From JAGNRR01 sp965230665 (lineage in GTDB: Bacteria > Bacteroidota > Bacteroidia > Chitinophagales > Chitinophagaceae): a DNA stretch of 64,000 bases. The translations under genes were made by a program, and so were the position numbers. The notes below the pieces were generated by a model. That model worked only from the letters and a program-made list of their open reading frames with translations, ran no database searches and had not been told where the DNA came from. The stretch lies in NCBI GenBank assembly GCA_965230665.1, contig CBDDLM010000004.1, positions 1,674,001-1,738,000 on the forward strand, read 5' to 3'. Shown one piece after another: positions 15,705 to 24,801 of the stretch. Positions within the stretch are counted from its first letter, which is position 1; the number at the start of each line of letters is the position of its first letter.

Positions 15705-17666
15705 CTATATCAAACTCACATCAGTTTGAATCTCTAGGAGTCCGGGTCCATCATGAGCGAAGAGTTTGCTCATGGCAGCGGCTACTTCATCTTGGGTAGA
15801 GATTTGAATGCCCAGGGCACCACAACTTTCAGCATAGGATGCAAAATCGGGATTGACTAATTCCGTAGCCCAGACATCAAATTCCCCGGCGCGTTGTTCT
15901 TTAGAGATTTTACCGAGCTCATTATTGTTGAGTACAATGACTTTGACAGGGATGTTATAACGCACTAAAGTCGTCATCTCGGCGAGGTACTGACAGATAC
16001 CACCATCACCGGCTACTGCGATGACTGGTCTGGTTTTGCCCACTGATGCCCAGGCGCCTATAGCTGCTGGTAAAGCAAAACCGATGGAACCGAGGTAGCC
16101 CGACATCAAGAACGTATGGCTCTTGGTTTCGAAGTAGCGACCAAAAGAGTAGGCATTATTTCCAACGTCTACACACATCACCGCATTGTTAGGCGCGAGT
16201 TGGGTGAGGGCATCAAATACGGCTATAGAACTTACGCCTTTTTGGTTGTCTTCCGATAAGCGGGTTTGTTTTTCATCGCGCCAGAGTTTGGTACGAGTCG
16301 CAATCTCATCGGTATGATCTACTTTATTATCTAAAGAACCGATTTGCTCACTGAATAAATCCATGGTCACCGAAATCTCGCCCCAAACGGCAGCATCTAT
16401 TTTATGAAATTTACTCAAGGCTAAAGGATCGAAGTCAATTTGAATGGTCGGCTTCTTGGGTGTGATACCGGTATGGTTGGAGAAGGAGGCACCAACTACC
16501 AAGAGTAAGTCCGCTTCATTCGTAAACCAAGATGCAATGGGCGTACCACTACGACCTAATACACCACAACCTAATGGATGACTATCCGATATCTGCCCCT
16601 TGCCTTTAAAGGTGGTCATAACCGGACACTTTAATCGCTCGGCAAAGGCAATCACTTTGTCCATATGAAAACGGGCGCCATGTCCTACAATGATGGCCGG
16701 ACGTTTGGCTTCGTTTAATAAGTTCAAGGCTTTTTCAAAAGACTCCTTAGGCGGCGCAATCGTCATGGGTGTGATGCGCTCGTTGGGGTCATGTGCTTTG
16801 GCCCAAGGTTGCGCTTTCACGGTTTGTATATCATCCGGGAAGGTGAGGTGGGATACATCTCGATTGATAATAGCATGCTTTATCGCTAAAGACATCAGCC
16901 CGGCATGTTTGCTTTTTTCTTCTACTCTATGATTAAAAGCCGCTACCGTATTAAAGGCCTGTACTAAATCCACTTCCTGGAAGTTACCCGTGCCGACGAC
17001 CTGCGTAGCAACTTGTCCGGTTAAAGCGAGTATGGGTGCGCGATCTACTTTCGCATCCCAGAGTCCTGTAAACATATTGGTAGAACCTGGTCCAGCAATA
17101 GCGAAACAAGCTGCGGGTTTACCCGTTAGTTTTCCGTAAGCCGAAGCTGCAAAGGAGGCCGCTCCCTCATGGCGAATACCTATGAATTTTAAATTACCCT
17201 TTTCTTCCTGACGTCGTATCGCATCGGCGAGTCCTAAATTGGAATGGCCTACCATACCAAATACATTTTTGACACCCCAATTCACCATAGTCTCTACCAT
17301 CACGTCGGTCACGGTGGTTTCATGCGGTGGCTCTTCTTCCACCCCTACATAAATCGCATCACCTTCTATTTTCAAGTCAAAGGTTTTGAGTCCATCATCA
17401 TAATCTTGTGAGTCGCCACCATGCGGACAAAAGTCCCAACCATGCCAGGGGCAGCGGAGTAATCCATTTTCGATACTCCCTTCTCCCAAAGGGCCACCCT
17501 GATGTGGACATCGATTGTCCAATGCGGTATACTTTCCCTTATGATGGGTCAAACAGATACCAGTATGCCCAGCCGTTACGGTCATCACTCTACCTTCTAT
17601 TAAGGTGTTTTTATCGTCGAGCACTTTGTGCCAAATCATGTTTTTACTCATAATGTTTTCATTCAA
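15705..17666 (-). CDS. Rieske-fused thiamine-diphosphate enzyme (pyruvate oxidase/acetolactate synthase-like)
   Basis: A 653-residue fusion. Residues about 10-115 are a Rieske [2Fe-2S] domain with C53-P-H55 and C72-PW-H75. From about 118 on is a ThDP-dependent decarboxylase/oxidase fold: N-terminal pyrimidine domain with the glutamate of RHEGAASFAASAYG, a central domain, and the cofactor domain with GDGGICQYLAEMTTL and the closing NN. Candidates are pyruvate:quinone-type oxidation or 2-oxoacid decarboxylation with the Rieske centre taking electrons. An inner ATG (MSKNM) is an alternative start. It lies in one run with a DHFR-like gene and another Rieske fusion gene, spaced 17 and 12 nt. The substrate is not evident. 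Confidence 0.82.
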   Translation of the reverse strand: MNENIMSKNMIWHKVLDDKNTLIEGRVMTVTAGHTGICLTHHKGKYTALDNRCPHQGGPLGEGSIENGLLRCPWHGWDFCPHGGDSQDYDDGLKTFDLKIEGDAIYVGVEEEPPHETTVTDVMVETMVNWGVKNVFGMVGHSNLGLADAIRRQEEKGNLKFIGIRHEGAASFAASAYGKLTGKPAACFAIAGPGSTNMFTGLWDAKVDRAPILALTGQVATQVVGTGNFQEVDLVQAFNTVAAFNHRVEEKSKHAGLMSLAIKHAIINRDVSHLTFPDDIQTVKAQPWAKAHDPNERITPMTIAPPKESFEKALNLLNEAKRPAIIVGHGARFHMDKVIAFAERLKCPVMTTFKGKGQISDSHPLGCGVLGRSGTPIASWFTNEADLLLVVGASFSNHTGITPKKPTIQIDFDPLALSKFHKIDAAVWGEISVTMDLFSEQIGSLDNKVDHTDEIATRTKLWRDEKQTRLSEDNQKGVSSIAVFDALTQLAPNNAVMCVDVGNNAYSFGRYFETKSHTFLMSGYLGSIGFALPAAIGAWASVGKTRPVIAVAGDGGICQYLAEMTTLVRYNIPVKVIVLNNNELGKISKEQRAGEFDVWATELVNPDFASYAESCGALGIQISTQDEVAAAMSKLFAHDGPGLLEIQTDVSLI

Positions 17667-17683
17667 TCTTAATGTCTCTTTAT

Positions 17684-18223
17684 TTATTTCTTACGTCTAT
17701 AGTGGTCTTGCACTATCTGATTTAGAAATACTTTGGACAGAATATGTTCAAATTCCATAGGCTTATCTAAATCACCAAATAAAGGAAACCCTCCGCCCAA
17801 CAATATAGGAATGGTTGTTATTCTTAGTTCATCAATTAAGTCTGCTTTTAAGAAATCTTGAATGGTCCTACCGCCATCAATATATACATTGGAATAGCCT
17901 TTTTCATGAATGGTATTCAAAATTTCCTGCGGACTTCCTTTTGTAAGGGTGACTTTATCAATGAGTTCGTTGGGAACCTCATTAAGTGAATTACTTAGTA
18001 CGAAAACATGTTTGCTGTAAGGCCAGGGACCATCAAAACCACATACCGTTTCGAAGGTTGTTCTACCCATAACAATGGCATCTACATCTTTCATTAAGTC
18101 CATGTATCCCATATCGTTGTTTTCGGGATTCGGAATCATATGTAACCAGTCTAAATCGCCATTTTTTCCGGCAATATATCCGTCTAGGCTTTTCGCAATA
18201 AATACAATATTCTTTTTTTCCAT
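17684..18223 (-). CDS. dihydrofolate reductase/RibD C-terminal family protein
   Basis: A 179-residue protein of the RibD_C/DHFR-like superfamily: IAKSLDGYIAGKNGDLDWL at the N terminus, VDAIVMGRTTFETV in the middle, and a nucleotide-binding VYIDGGRTIQDFL with LTTIPILLGGG-like strands (here RITTIPILLGGGFPLF). Members of this group (YyaP/YwjB type) probably reduce small substrates with NADPH, but their substrates are mostly unknown. It lies between two Rieske-fusion enzymes with short gaps and is likely cotranscribed with them. Confidence 0.85.
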   Translation of the reverse strand: MEKKNIVFIAKSLDGYIAGKNGDLDWLHMIPNPENNDMGYMDLMKDVDAIVMGRTTFETVCGFDGPWPYSKHVFVLSNSLNEVPNELIDKVTLTKGSPQEILNTIHEKGYSNVYIDGGRTIQDFLKADLIDELRITTIPILLGGGFPLFGDLDKPMEFEHILSKVFLNQIVQDHYRRKK

Positions 18224-18235
18224 TCGGGTTTATAA

Positions 18236-19846
18236 TTAATTTTTCACACCGGCATACAAGATACCCGTCAATTGGGCCATTTCATAATTGAGGGTGGATA
18301 AGTCATCAAAGTTGAACTTGCGAATGTCATCATGACCGCAAGATCGTGCCACCACTTTTATGAGTTCGTTGGTAGCGGTAAAGTAATTATTCAACTGCTC
18401 GGCAGACGAATCAATAATCAATCGACTGCGCAAATTTTCTTTTTGCGTAGCGATACCTACTGGGCAGTTATTACTATTACAAGCACGCATGCCTAGGCAC
18501 CCAATAGCTTGTAGCGCCGAGTTGGAAACCGCAATCGCATCCGCACCCATCATCATCGCTTTGGCAAAATCTTCCGCTATACGCAAACCACCTGTAATGA
18601 TGAGGGTCACATCTTTAGCACCTACTTTATCCAAATGTTTTCTAGCGCGAGCAAGTGCCGGAATAGTCGGCACATTTATATTATTGCGAAGTATAGTCGG
18701 TGCTGATCCCGTACCACCACCTCGTCCATCGAGTATGATATAATCTACACCAACAGCTAAAGCAAAATCAATATCCGCTTCAATATGACTAGCGGCTATT
18801 TTAAAACCAATAGGTATACCACCGGTTTGTTCTCGTACTTCCTCAGCAAATTTTTTGAAGTCTTCTGCTGTAAACAAATCCGGAAAAGCTGCCGGAGAAA
18901 TAGCCGTCTCTCCTTCGTTCAATCCTCTTACCTCCGCAATTTCTTTAGTTACTTTATTACCTGGGAGGTGTCCACCTGTTCCAGTTTTAGCACCTTGTCC
19001 TCCTTTGAAGTGAAAGGCTTGTGCTTTTTTTACTTTATCCCAAGAGAAGCCAAACTTACCCGAGGCCAGTTCATAGAAATAGCGTGAATTACTTTCTTGT
19101 TCTTGGGGTAACATACCACCCTCACCGCTGCAAATACCGGTGCCGGCTAGTTCAGCACCTTTAGCTAAGGCAATCTTGGCTTCGCGCGAAAGAGCACCAA
19201 AACTCATATCGGAAACAAAAACGGGAATGTCTAACTGTAAAGGCTTCTTCGCTTTAGGTCCTATAACAACTTCTGTATTTACGGCTTCTTCATCCAACAA
19301 CGGGCGCTTGGCTAATTGCGCTGGTAAAAATTGAATGTCCTCCCACTTGGGTAAGGTATTGCGGTCTACACCCATGGAATCTGAGGGTCCGTGATGACCA
19401 TATTTTTTCAGACCATAGGTAGAGAGGTGCTTTATGTAACCCGTATAAGGTTCGGTATCCTCTGGATGCGTATCGGCATATTGCCCTTGATATTGATTGC
19501 GATTAAACGGTTGTGGTTGATCGACTAAGAACTGATCGATTTCATCTTCATCTACCCAAATCCAATCTTCTTTAATCTCCGATGTGAACTTATGTAGGAC
19601 TTCGGAATTATTATATTCACTCACTCCGGTATCATAACGATAGTCCCAACCATGTACCCCACAAATCAAATTGTGCCCGTCAATATGTCCGTCAGACATG
19701 AGTGCGCCGCGGTGTAAGCAGCGACCGTATAATACGGAGACGGTATCATCGTATTTAATAATAACCAGGTCCAGTCCGTTGACTTGAGCATGGGTAGGTT
19801 GCTTGTCTTGTAGTTCGTTGTAGGATGTGAGTTTTATTAAGTTCAT
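18236..19846 (-). CDS. Rieske domain fused to glutamate synthase FMN-domain enzyme
   Basis: A 536-residue fusion. Residues about 1-105 form a Rieske domain with C43-L-H45 and C62-GV-H65. The rest is the FMN-binding glutamate-synthase (GltB central) domain: VFVSDMSFGALSREAKIALA, the FKGGQGAKTGTGGHLPG loop, FMN-phosphate segments LDGRGGGTGSAPT and ITGGLRIAEDF, and the [3Fe-4S] cysteine pattern C-x5-C-x4-C in IGCLGMRACNSNNCPVG. It lacks the amidotransferase and GXGXG parts of real GltB. Likely an FMN/Fe-S oxidoreductase; its neighbours share the Rieske feature. First gene of the unit. Confidence 0.85.
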   Translation of the reverse strand: MNLIKLTSYNELQDKQPTHAQVNGLDLVIIKYDDTVSVLYGRCLHRGALMSDGHIDGHNLICGVHGWDYRYDTGVSEYNNSEVLHKFTSEIKEDWIWVDEDEIDQFLVDQPQPFNRNQYQGQYADTHPEDTEPYTGYIKHLSTYGLKKYGHHGPSDSMGVDRNTLPKWEDIQFLPAQLAKRPLLDEEAVNTEVVIGPKAKKPLQLDIPVFVSDMSFGALSREAKIALAKGAELAGTGICSGEGGMLPQEQESNSRYFYELASGKFGFSWDKVKKAQAFHFKGGQGAKTGTGGHLPGNKVTKEIAEVRGLNEGETAISPAAFPDLFTAEDFKKFAEEVREQTGGIPIGFKIAASHIEADIDFALAVGVDYIILDGRGGGTGSAPTILRNNINVPTIPALARARKHLDKVGAKDVTLIITGGLRIAEDFAKAMMMGADAIAVSNSALQAIGCLGMRACNSNNCPVGIATQKENLRSRLIIDSSAEQLNNYFTATNELIKVVARSCGHDDIRKFNFDDLSTLNYEMAQLTGILYAGVKN

Positions 19847-19902
19847 AATAGATGTTTTAAGGAGTGTTGTTTGTTTTGTTCGTTTAAATGGGGTGCTTGC
19901 TT

Positions 19903-20436
19903 TTAATTCATAAAAATTACATAAGCACGAAGTAGGTTATTATCGCTGCTGCCGCTATGTCCATTGACTTCCATCTGATAACGCCCCTCAAATTCGAATA
20001 GTTCATAGTTTTTTTTGCCTCGTTCAAATTGACTAATCATAATATTGGTTTGCCCGGATCGTAACTTCGATCGTCCTATCATGAACTCTATTCTCTTTCT
20101 TTCTTTATCCTGTCTGGCTACAATAATGCGTAACTGTTTCTTAATACGAGGGCTCGGATAGCAATACCGTCTTCTGCGACTTCTTATCAACTGTGTTCCT
20201 TGTTCGGAACGTAGCAAGGTATTTTCGGTATGCAGGCCTCGGGTAAAGAGGCGTTTTGTTATGACCGATTTCAGTTCACTCAAGCTTTCTTTTTCGTATC
20301 GATCTTGTGTTATAAAAAAGTAAGCATATCGGTTGGTATCGACTTCGTTGAGGGTAATGATGAATTCACAAGAGGGATCTTGCGCCGAAGCAATAAATGG
20401 CACCAACAGGAGACAGAGCACAAACATTTTTTTCAT
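19903..20436 (-). CDS. exported hypothetical protein, 177 aa
   Basis: It has a clean signal peptide (MKKMFVLCLLLVPFIASAQ) followed by a beta-rich mature part (CEFIITLNEVDTNRYAYFFI) with a basic stretch RSRRRRYCYP in the middle. It ends in beta strands (LLRAYVIFMN). It is probably periplasmic or on the outer membrane. No family recognised. Single gene. Confidence 0.65.
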   Translation of the reverse strand: MKKMFVLCLLLVPFIASAQDPSCEFIITLNEVDTNRYAYFFITQDRYEKESLSELKSVITKRLFTRGLHTENTLLRSEQGTQLIRSRRRRYCYPSPRIKKQLRIIVARQDKERKRIEFMIGRSKLRSGQTNIMISQFERGKKNYELFEFEGRYQMEVNGHSGSSDNNLLRAYVIFMN

Positions 20437-20498
20437 TGCTAAAAGGTAGCAAGAAAAGGTGAATTCTTTATCTCCTGTTGTTCACCAATTTAGAATTT

Positions 20499-20852
20499 TT
20501 AGCTGTTGTAATAAAAGCGTTCGTGTACGATTTGATCGTTTTCCCATTGCTGTACAGCCGTCTGTTCCATATTCACTCGATTACCATCCTTAAAGGTGAT
20601 ATCCATAGCTACTTCAATCAACACCTTACCATTGCTTTCATCAGCGGCCATCGATTTTACTTCCATGCCATGGAACTCTTGAATGCCTGAAACAAATTGT
20701 TCTTCGTAGGTGCGGCATACATCTTTACCTTCTCTTATACCATTCGGCTCTTGCATGACGACATTATCGGCATAGTATGTTTCAAAAGCTTCAAGTACTT
20801 GTCCCTGCCCTATTTGAGCATAAAGGTTTTTTGCATTTTCTAAATTATTCAT
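20499..20852 (-). CDS. SnoaL-like NTF2-fold protein
   Basis: A 117-residue cytoplasmic protein with the NTF2/SnoaL pattern: NLYAQIGQGQVLEAFETYYA, VVMQEPNGI, then EFHGMEVKSMAADESNGKVL and a closing MEQTAVQQWENDQIVHERFY. Proteins like this are often found beside Crp or AraC regulators in Bacteroidota and have unknown substrates. It is downstream of, and in the same direction as, a Crp-family regulator with a 75-nt gap, so it may be its target. Confidence 0.75.
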   Translation of the reverse strand: MNNLENAKNLYAQIGQGQVLEAFETYYADNVVMQEPNGIREGKDVCRTYEEQFVSGIQEFHGMEVKSMAADESNGKVLIEVAMDITFKDGNRVNMEQTAVQQWENDQIVHERFYYNS

Positions 20853-20927
20853 TGTGTAATTATTTAATGCAACAAAGTTCTAAAGCCGACAACAGCTATA
20901 CATTAATCTGGATTAAGAAATGAAAAA

Positions 20928-21467
20928 CTACTTAGCACGTGCTAAGTCACCGCGTAATTTACTCAGGGCTTCGGGTGTAATACCCAAATAGGAGGCAATC
21001 AATTTTTGCGAAACACGATTGGATAAGTCGGGATAGGTTTCTAAAAAGCTTTGATAACGTTCCGTAGCTGATACACTCATGAGCATAATCACTCTGGCCT
21101 GTAAAATGCCGGCCCGACGCATCAGCATGGTTATATTGTTCTGGTATTGTTCTTTGCTTAAATTGGAGTTGTTGATTGAGCTGTCGCTGATAATGATAAC
21201 TTCGACATCTTCCAGACAATCGATATACAGTTTAGTAGGGTAGTCAAATGCATAGGACTCAAAATCCGAAACAATCCACCCTTCCGGTGCAAAATTGAAA
21301 ACATGCTCTTTTCCTTTATCATCAATAGTATAGCTTCTTAATAAACCTTTCTTTACAAAAAATAGACGGTTGGATTTTTCGCCCTCCCGTTGCAAGATGG
21401 TTCCTTTTTTGTACGTCTTGGTTTCGACGGGTTCGTTAAGGTTTATAATTTCACTCAAGCTATCCAT
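20928..21467 (-). CDS. Crp/Fnr-family regulator
   Basis: A cyclic-nucleotide-binding-domain regulator (about 179 residues from the ATG at 21467). The ligand domain runs through KGTILQREGEKSNRLFFVKK and GWIVSDFESYAF; a C-terminal winged helix ends FLETYPDLSNRVSQKLIASY, LGITPEALSKLRGDLAR. The DNA-binding part is of the short type common in Bacteroidota. A longer frame to a TTG at 21485 runs into the T-run of the upstream terminator and is rejected. Confidence 0.85.
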   Translation of the reverse strand: MDSLSEIINLNEPVETKTYKKGTILQREGEKSNRLFFVKKGLLRSYTIDDKGKEHVFNFAPEGWIVSDFESYAFDYPTKLYIDCLEDVEVIIISDSSINNSNLSKEQYQNNITMLMRRAGILQARVIMLMSVSATERYQSFLETYPDLSNRVSQKLIASYLGITPEALSKLRGDLARAK

Positions 21468-21483
21468 CCATACAAATGTATTC

Positions 21484-21518
21484 AAAAAAAAGCATCTACT
21501 CGCTGTGAGCAGATGCTT
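21484..21518 (-). terminator. factor-independent terminator after the SDR gene
   Basis: On the minus strand an 8-bp stem AAGCATCT/AGATGCTT (21511-21518 with 21490-21497), extended inside by CTC/GAG, is followed by eight T (21484-21491). It would stop transcription coming from the SDR gene before the Crp-like gene. Confidence 0.8.
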
Positions 21519-21559
21519 GATATGAAACGTTCGTATGACGTAAATAGGTTCTACAATTC

Positions 21560-22369
21560 CTAGCCTAAAAACATCTCTTTGATACCTTTTCGGAACGCTT
21601 CATCCCCTATTTCTAATCGTTGTGCATACCAGGCCTTGGCATCTTCACCTGCAGGATAACGTAGCTTTTGTTGTCCATCTGTAGCGGCTTCATATACCAC
21701 TTCGGCAATTTGCTCGGCAGATGAATAATCTTTTTGGCGCTCTGGGTCCATGAAGAAAGAAAATACTTTTTCTAGTTGCTCATTATAAGCATCGTGAGCA
21801 GTCATGTCGAGTGATCGACTTGCAAAGTCGGTGGTAATACCTCCAGGTGAAACCGTTTTTACATCAATACCAAAAGGTTCTAACTCAAAGGCCAGACTTT
21901 CACTCCAACCTTCCAAGCCCCACTTCGTGGCATGGTAAACAGAGTTAAACGGGAAGGTTGCTAAGCCACCAATGGAAGTTGTTGTAATGAACAATCCTTT
22001 TTGCTGTTCGCGCATATGCGGTATAAAGGCTTGGGTTACGCGCATTACACCTAAGAGATTGGTGTTGAGTTGTCGTACCAATTGCTCATCGCTGGCACCT
22101 TCGAAAGGTCCGGCCAAACCATATCCCGCATTATTAAATACGACATCAATATTGCCTAAAGCGATGGCTTTTTCAGCGGTCTCTTTTATTTGTGCTGTGT
22201 TTGTAACATCTAAGGGAAGCAAAGTGATGTTTTCGATTTGATTTAGTTCTTCTTCGTTTTCCGGTTTACGCATGGTAGCAATAACGTTCCAACCTTTAGC
22301 CGCAAACAATTTAGCAGCTGCTTTACCTAATCCTGATGATGATCCTGTAATGAAAATTCTTTTACTCAT
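21560..22369 (-). CDS. short-chain dehydrogenase/reductase
   Basis: A 269-residue classical SDR starting MSKRIFITGSSSGLGKAAA. The Rossmann TGSSSGLG motif is at residues 8-15, NNAGYG follows at about 85, and the active site has the Ser of TTTSIGG and the YHATKWG (Y-x-x-x-K) pair. The C-terminal part ending GDEAFRKGIKEMF is typical of SDRs that reduce carbonyl compounds with NADP(H). The start at 22369 is preferred over an upstream extension lacking the fold's first strand. An AraC regulator lies just upstream in the same direction. Confidence 0.92.
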   Translation of the reverse strand: MSKRIFITGSSSGLGKAAAKLFAAKGWNVIATMRKPENEEELNQIENITLLPLDVTNTAQIKETAEKAIALGNIDVVFNNAGYGLAGPFEGASDEQLVRQLNTNLLGVMRVTQAFIPHMREQQKGLFITTTSIGGLATFPFNSVYHATKWGLEGWSESLAFELEPFGIDVKTVSPGGITTDFASRSLDMTAHDAYNEQLEKVFSFFMDPERQKDYSSAEQIAEVVYEAATDGQQKLRYPAGEDAKAWYAQRLEIGDEAFRKGIKEMFLG

Positions 22370-22461
22370 TGTTTTTCTTTTTTTGTTAGAACAAAGGTCC
22401 AACCAGAGCAATGAGGAGGATAACACGGATTAGAGAATCCTAAACACTTTTTAAGGAAGTT

Positions 22462-23367
22462 TTATCCGGTGCGATATTCTTGAGGTGTCAGACCGGTTTT
22501 TTGCTTAAACAAACGCCCGAAATAGTGGGGGTAGTTAAAGCCAAGAGTGTATGCAATACCGCTAATGGTGTCATCAGATTGTATCAATAAATTTTTGGCC
22601 TTCTCTATCAGGAAGTCATTAATATGATCTTTAGCCGTGCGACCTGTTTCTTTTACGAGTAGGTCGGATAAATATCCAGTAGAAAGGTGGCAATGATCTG
22701 CTAGGTATTGTATACTCGGTTGCCCGTTTTCGACCAGACCGTCGTTTTTATAATAGTCTTTTAGTAGTTTCTCTACTTTGGAAACCACATCACTATTCTG
22801 TGCAGAGCGCGTATTGAATTGTCGCTGGTAATAGCGAGAGCAATGATTCAATAAGAGTTCGATGTTTGAGACCAATACCTTTTGACTGTGATCATCAATG
22901 CGCTCATTCAATTCTGATTGAATGAGTTGGACGACTTGTGTCAAGGTGTTTTGTTCTGCCTCGGAAAGGTGTAGTGCTTCATGCACCGCATAATCAAAGA
23001 AGGTATACTCGTCAATCTTTTCACCCAAAGGTTGATTTCGAATTAAATCCGGATGAAAATAAAGTAACCATCCTTTGTTATCATGTATTTCGGGAGCTTG
23101 TGTTACGGTTACCACTTGTTGCGGTCCCGTAAAAGCCAACACCCCATTGGTAAAGTCGTATTGATTACGGCCATAGTCCAAACCACAACTGGCATCTTTC
23201 AATGCAATGCAGTACATATCATTACTAAATCGTATCCCCAGAAATTCTTCCCGATGATGGACTTTGGATACATCTATAATGGTAATGAGCGGATGGCTAG
23301 GTTCCCCTAGTTCCATCTTCTCCATGAGCTCCGCAATGCTTTTGATGTAAATGATACTATTGGACAT
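22462..23367 (-). CDS. AraC-family regulator
   Basis: A 301-residue regulator with an N-terminal cupin-like ligand-binding part (MCIALKDASCGLDYG, VLAFTGPQQVVTVTQ) and a C-terminal double HTH (about 200-300: HCHLSTGYLSDLLVKETGRT, then IAYTLGFNYPHYFGRLFKQK, TGLTPQEYR). It is upstream of the SDR gene by 92 nt, the usual pairing in which the regulator controls the enzyme. The ligand is not known. Confidence 0.9.
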   Translation of the reverse strand: MSNSIIYIKSIAELMEKMELGEPSHPLITIIDVSKVHHREEFLGIRFSNDMYCIALKDASCGLDYGRNQYDFTNGVLAFTGPQQVVTVTQAPEIHDNKGWLLYFHPDLIRNQPLGEKIDEYTFFDYAVHEALHLSEAEQNTLTQVVQLIQSELNERIDDHSQKVLVSNIELLLNHCSRYYQRQFNTRSAQNSDVVSKVEKLLKDYYKNDGLVENGQPSIQYLADHCHLSTGYLSDLLVKETGRTAKDHINDFLIEKAKNLLIQSDDTISGIAYTLGFNYPHYFGRLFKQKTGLTPQEYRTG

Positions 23368-23427
23368 AAGCCTCTTTTGAGCAAAGGTCCGACCTTTAGC
23401 CCAAAGCGCTTAACACAAATTCCTGAT

Positions 23428-23925
23428 TTATAAACTAGCTAGTGCAGCCTCGTAATTCGGCTCGTCTACCGTTTCCGGTACTTGCTCAGTATAAACAACC
23501 TTGCCCTCTGTATTTACCACAACGATACATCTAGAGTCCAGTCCGGCGAGTGGTCCATCCACGAAGTCGAGACCATAATCTTTACCAAAATCACCTGTTT
23601 TAAAGTCAGAAAGCATAACTACATTTTCGATACCTTCCGCACCACAAAAACGACCTTGTGCAAAGGGTAGGTCTCTTGAAATGCAAAGCACTTTCGTATT
23701 TTCCAAACTAGCAGCCGATTGGTTGAAGTTGCGTACTGAGGTAGCACATGTACCCGTGTCTACACTTGGGAAAATATTCATAACGATATTTTGGCCCTGA
23801 AAGTCTGCCAATGTTTTAACGGATAGATCCGTTCCTACTAAGCTAAAATCTTTTGCTTGACTACCTACTTCTGGTAATTGTCCGCTGGTATTTATCTCGT
23901 TTCCTTTTAAGGTAATTGTTGCCAT
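23428..23925 (-). CDS. tpx: thiol peroxidase Tpx
   Basis: A 165-residue atypical 2-Cys peroxiredoxin of the Tpx group. The peroxidatic Cys60 sits in FPSVDTGTCATSVR and the resolving Cys94 in GRFCGAEG, the spacing of the family. It opens MATITLKGNEINTSGQLPEV as usual. It reduces hydrogen peroxide and alkyl hydroperoxides in the cytoplasm, using thioredoxin. Single gene. Confidence 0.96.
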   Translation of the reverse strand: MATITLKGNEINTSGQLPEVGSQAKDFSLVGTDLSVKTLADFQGQNIVMNIFPSVDTGTCATSVRNFNQSAASLENTKVLCISRDLPFAQGRFCGAEGIENVVMLSDFKTGDFGKDYGLDFVDGPLAGLDSRCIVVVNTEGKVVYTEQVPETVDEPNYEAALASL

Positions 23926-23968
23926 GTTTCTTTATTTTTTGCGAAGTTAGTCTATATCGGTCTGAAAC

Positions 23969-24799
23969 CTACACCTGCTCCATACGATCTTTTATTTCTC
24001 GAAGTCGCAACCAGTTTTGATAAAACATCGGTAAGCTAATCACATTTTCGATGTATTGAAAAACATACATCACCAGAGAGAATAGGGCGCCATATTTTAC
24101 AATACCATCACTTACAGAAATGACGATAGACAATACCAAAAAGACGATTGCAACGATCCAAGAGAATGAGAAATTCAGAGCTTCAATATCAGACAGCTTG
24201 ATGTTCCAATGCATCAAATTTTTAAGATGCCCTTTGAGTTCTCCGCTGTTATTTCTACCTACAATGTCTACTTGCTTTTCAACTTCGTCATTGGCGAGCT
24301 TATTGTATTGAATCGTTTTTTTACTGCTCAGGACATAGATTAAAAAGATGAGTACCGTAACAATCAAACTGCCGTAAAAGATATTTATGTTGAGCGTTGC
24401 TATGATGATAATGACGCCCACCAGACCGATAATATTATTAATGAGCTCGGGTATAGCGTTTTCAAAAAATTCAATCATCTCCTGAACCATACCCAGTCGA
24501 GCTGTTTTCACAGATGCCTGATCATCGTTAATACTAGAAATAATTTGGACGCCAAGCTTTTGGAATACTCTGGCATAAAAACGAGAGTCAAATACGCGAC
24601 GGCCAACACCAATAATCAACATAGTGACACCTAAAGCACCTAACTGTATAGCGCCAGTATAATTACCTTGTATCCCATCGTCTATAGCGTATCCGATAAA
24701 CAACGGAAACAAAATGGCAATCCCAGCCTCCAGCAGGATGAGCAACAAGGTGAAAATGAATTTGTATCGGTGTGCTTTTAAAATACTTTTTATATTCAT
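23969..24799 (-). CDS. ABC-transporter-type six-transmembrane protein lacking an ATPase domain
   Basis: A membrane protein of about 276 residues from the ATG at 24799 (MNIKSILKAHRYKFIFTLLL). It shows the exporter-type six-helix ABC transmembrane domain: FPLFIGYAIDDGIQGNYTGA after the first helix, a long cytoplasmic helix with QIISSINDDQASVKTARLGM, then further helices and SWIVAIVFLVLSIVISVSDG. There is no Walker A or B; the protein ends right after the membrane domain (LREIKDRMEQV). Starts 2 nt after the sterol desaturase-like gene. Function unknown. Confidence 0.8.
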   Translation of the reverse strand: MNIKSILKAHRYKFIFTLLLILLEAGIAILFPLFIGYAIDDGIQGNYTGAIQLGALGVTMLIIGVGRRVFDSRFYARVFQKLGVQIISSINDDQASVKTARLGMVQEMIEFFENAIPELINNIIGLVGVIIIIATLNINIFYGSLIVTVLIFLIYVLSSKKTIQYNKLANDEVEKQVDIVGRNNSGELKGHLKNLMHWNIKLSDIEALNFSFSWIVAIVFLVLSIVISVSDGIVKYGALFSLVMYVFQYIENVISLPMFYQNWLRLREIKDRMEQV

Positions 24800-24801
24800 A
24801 G

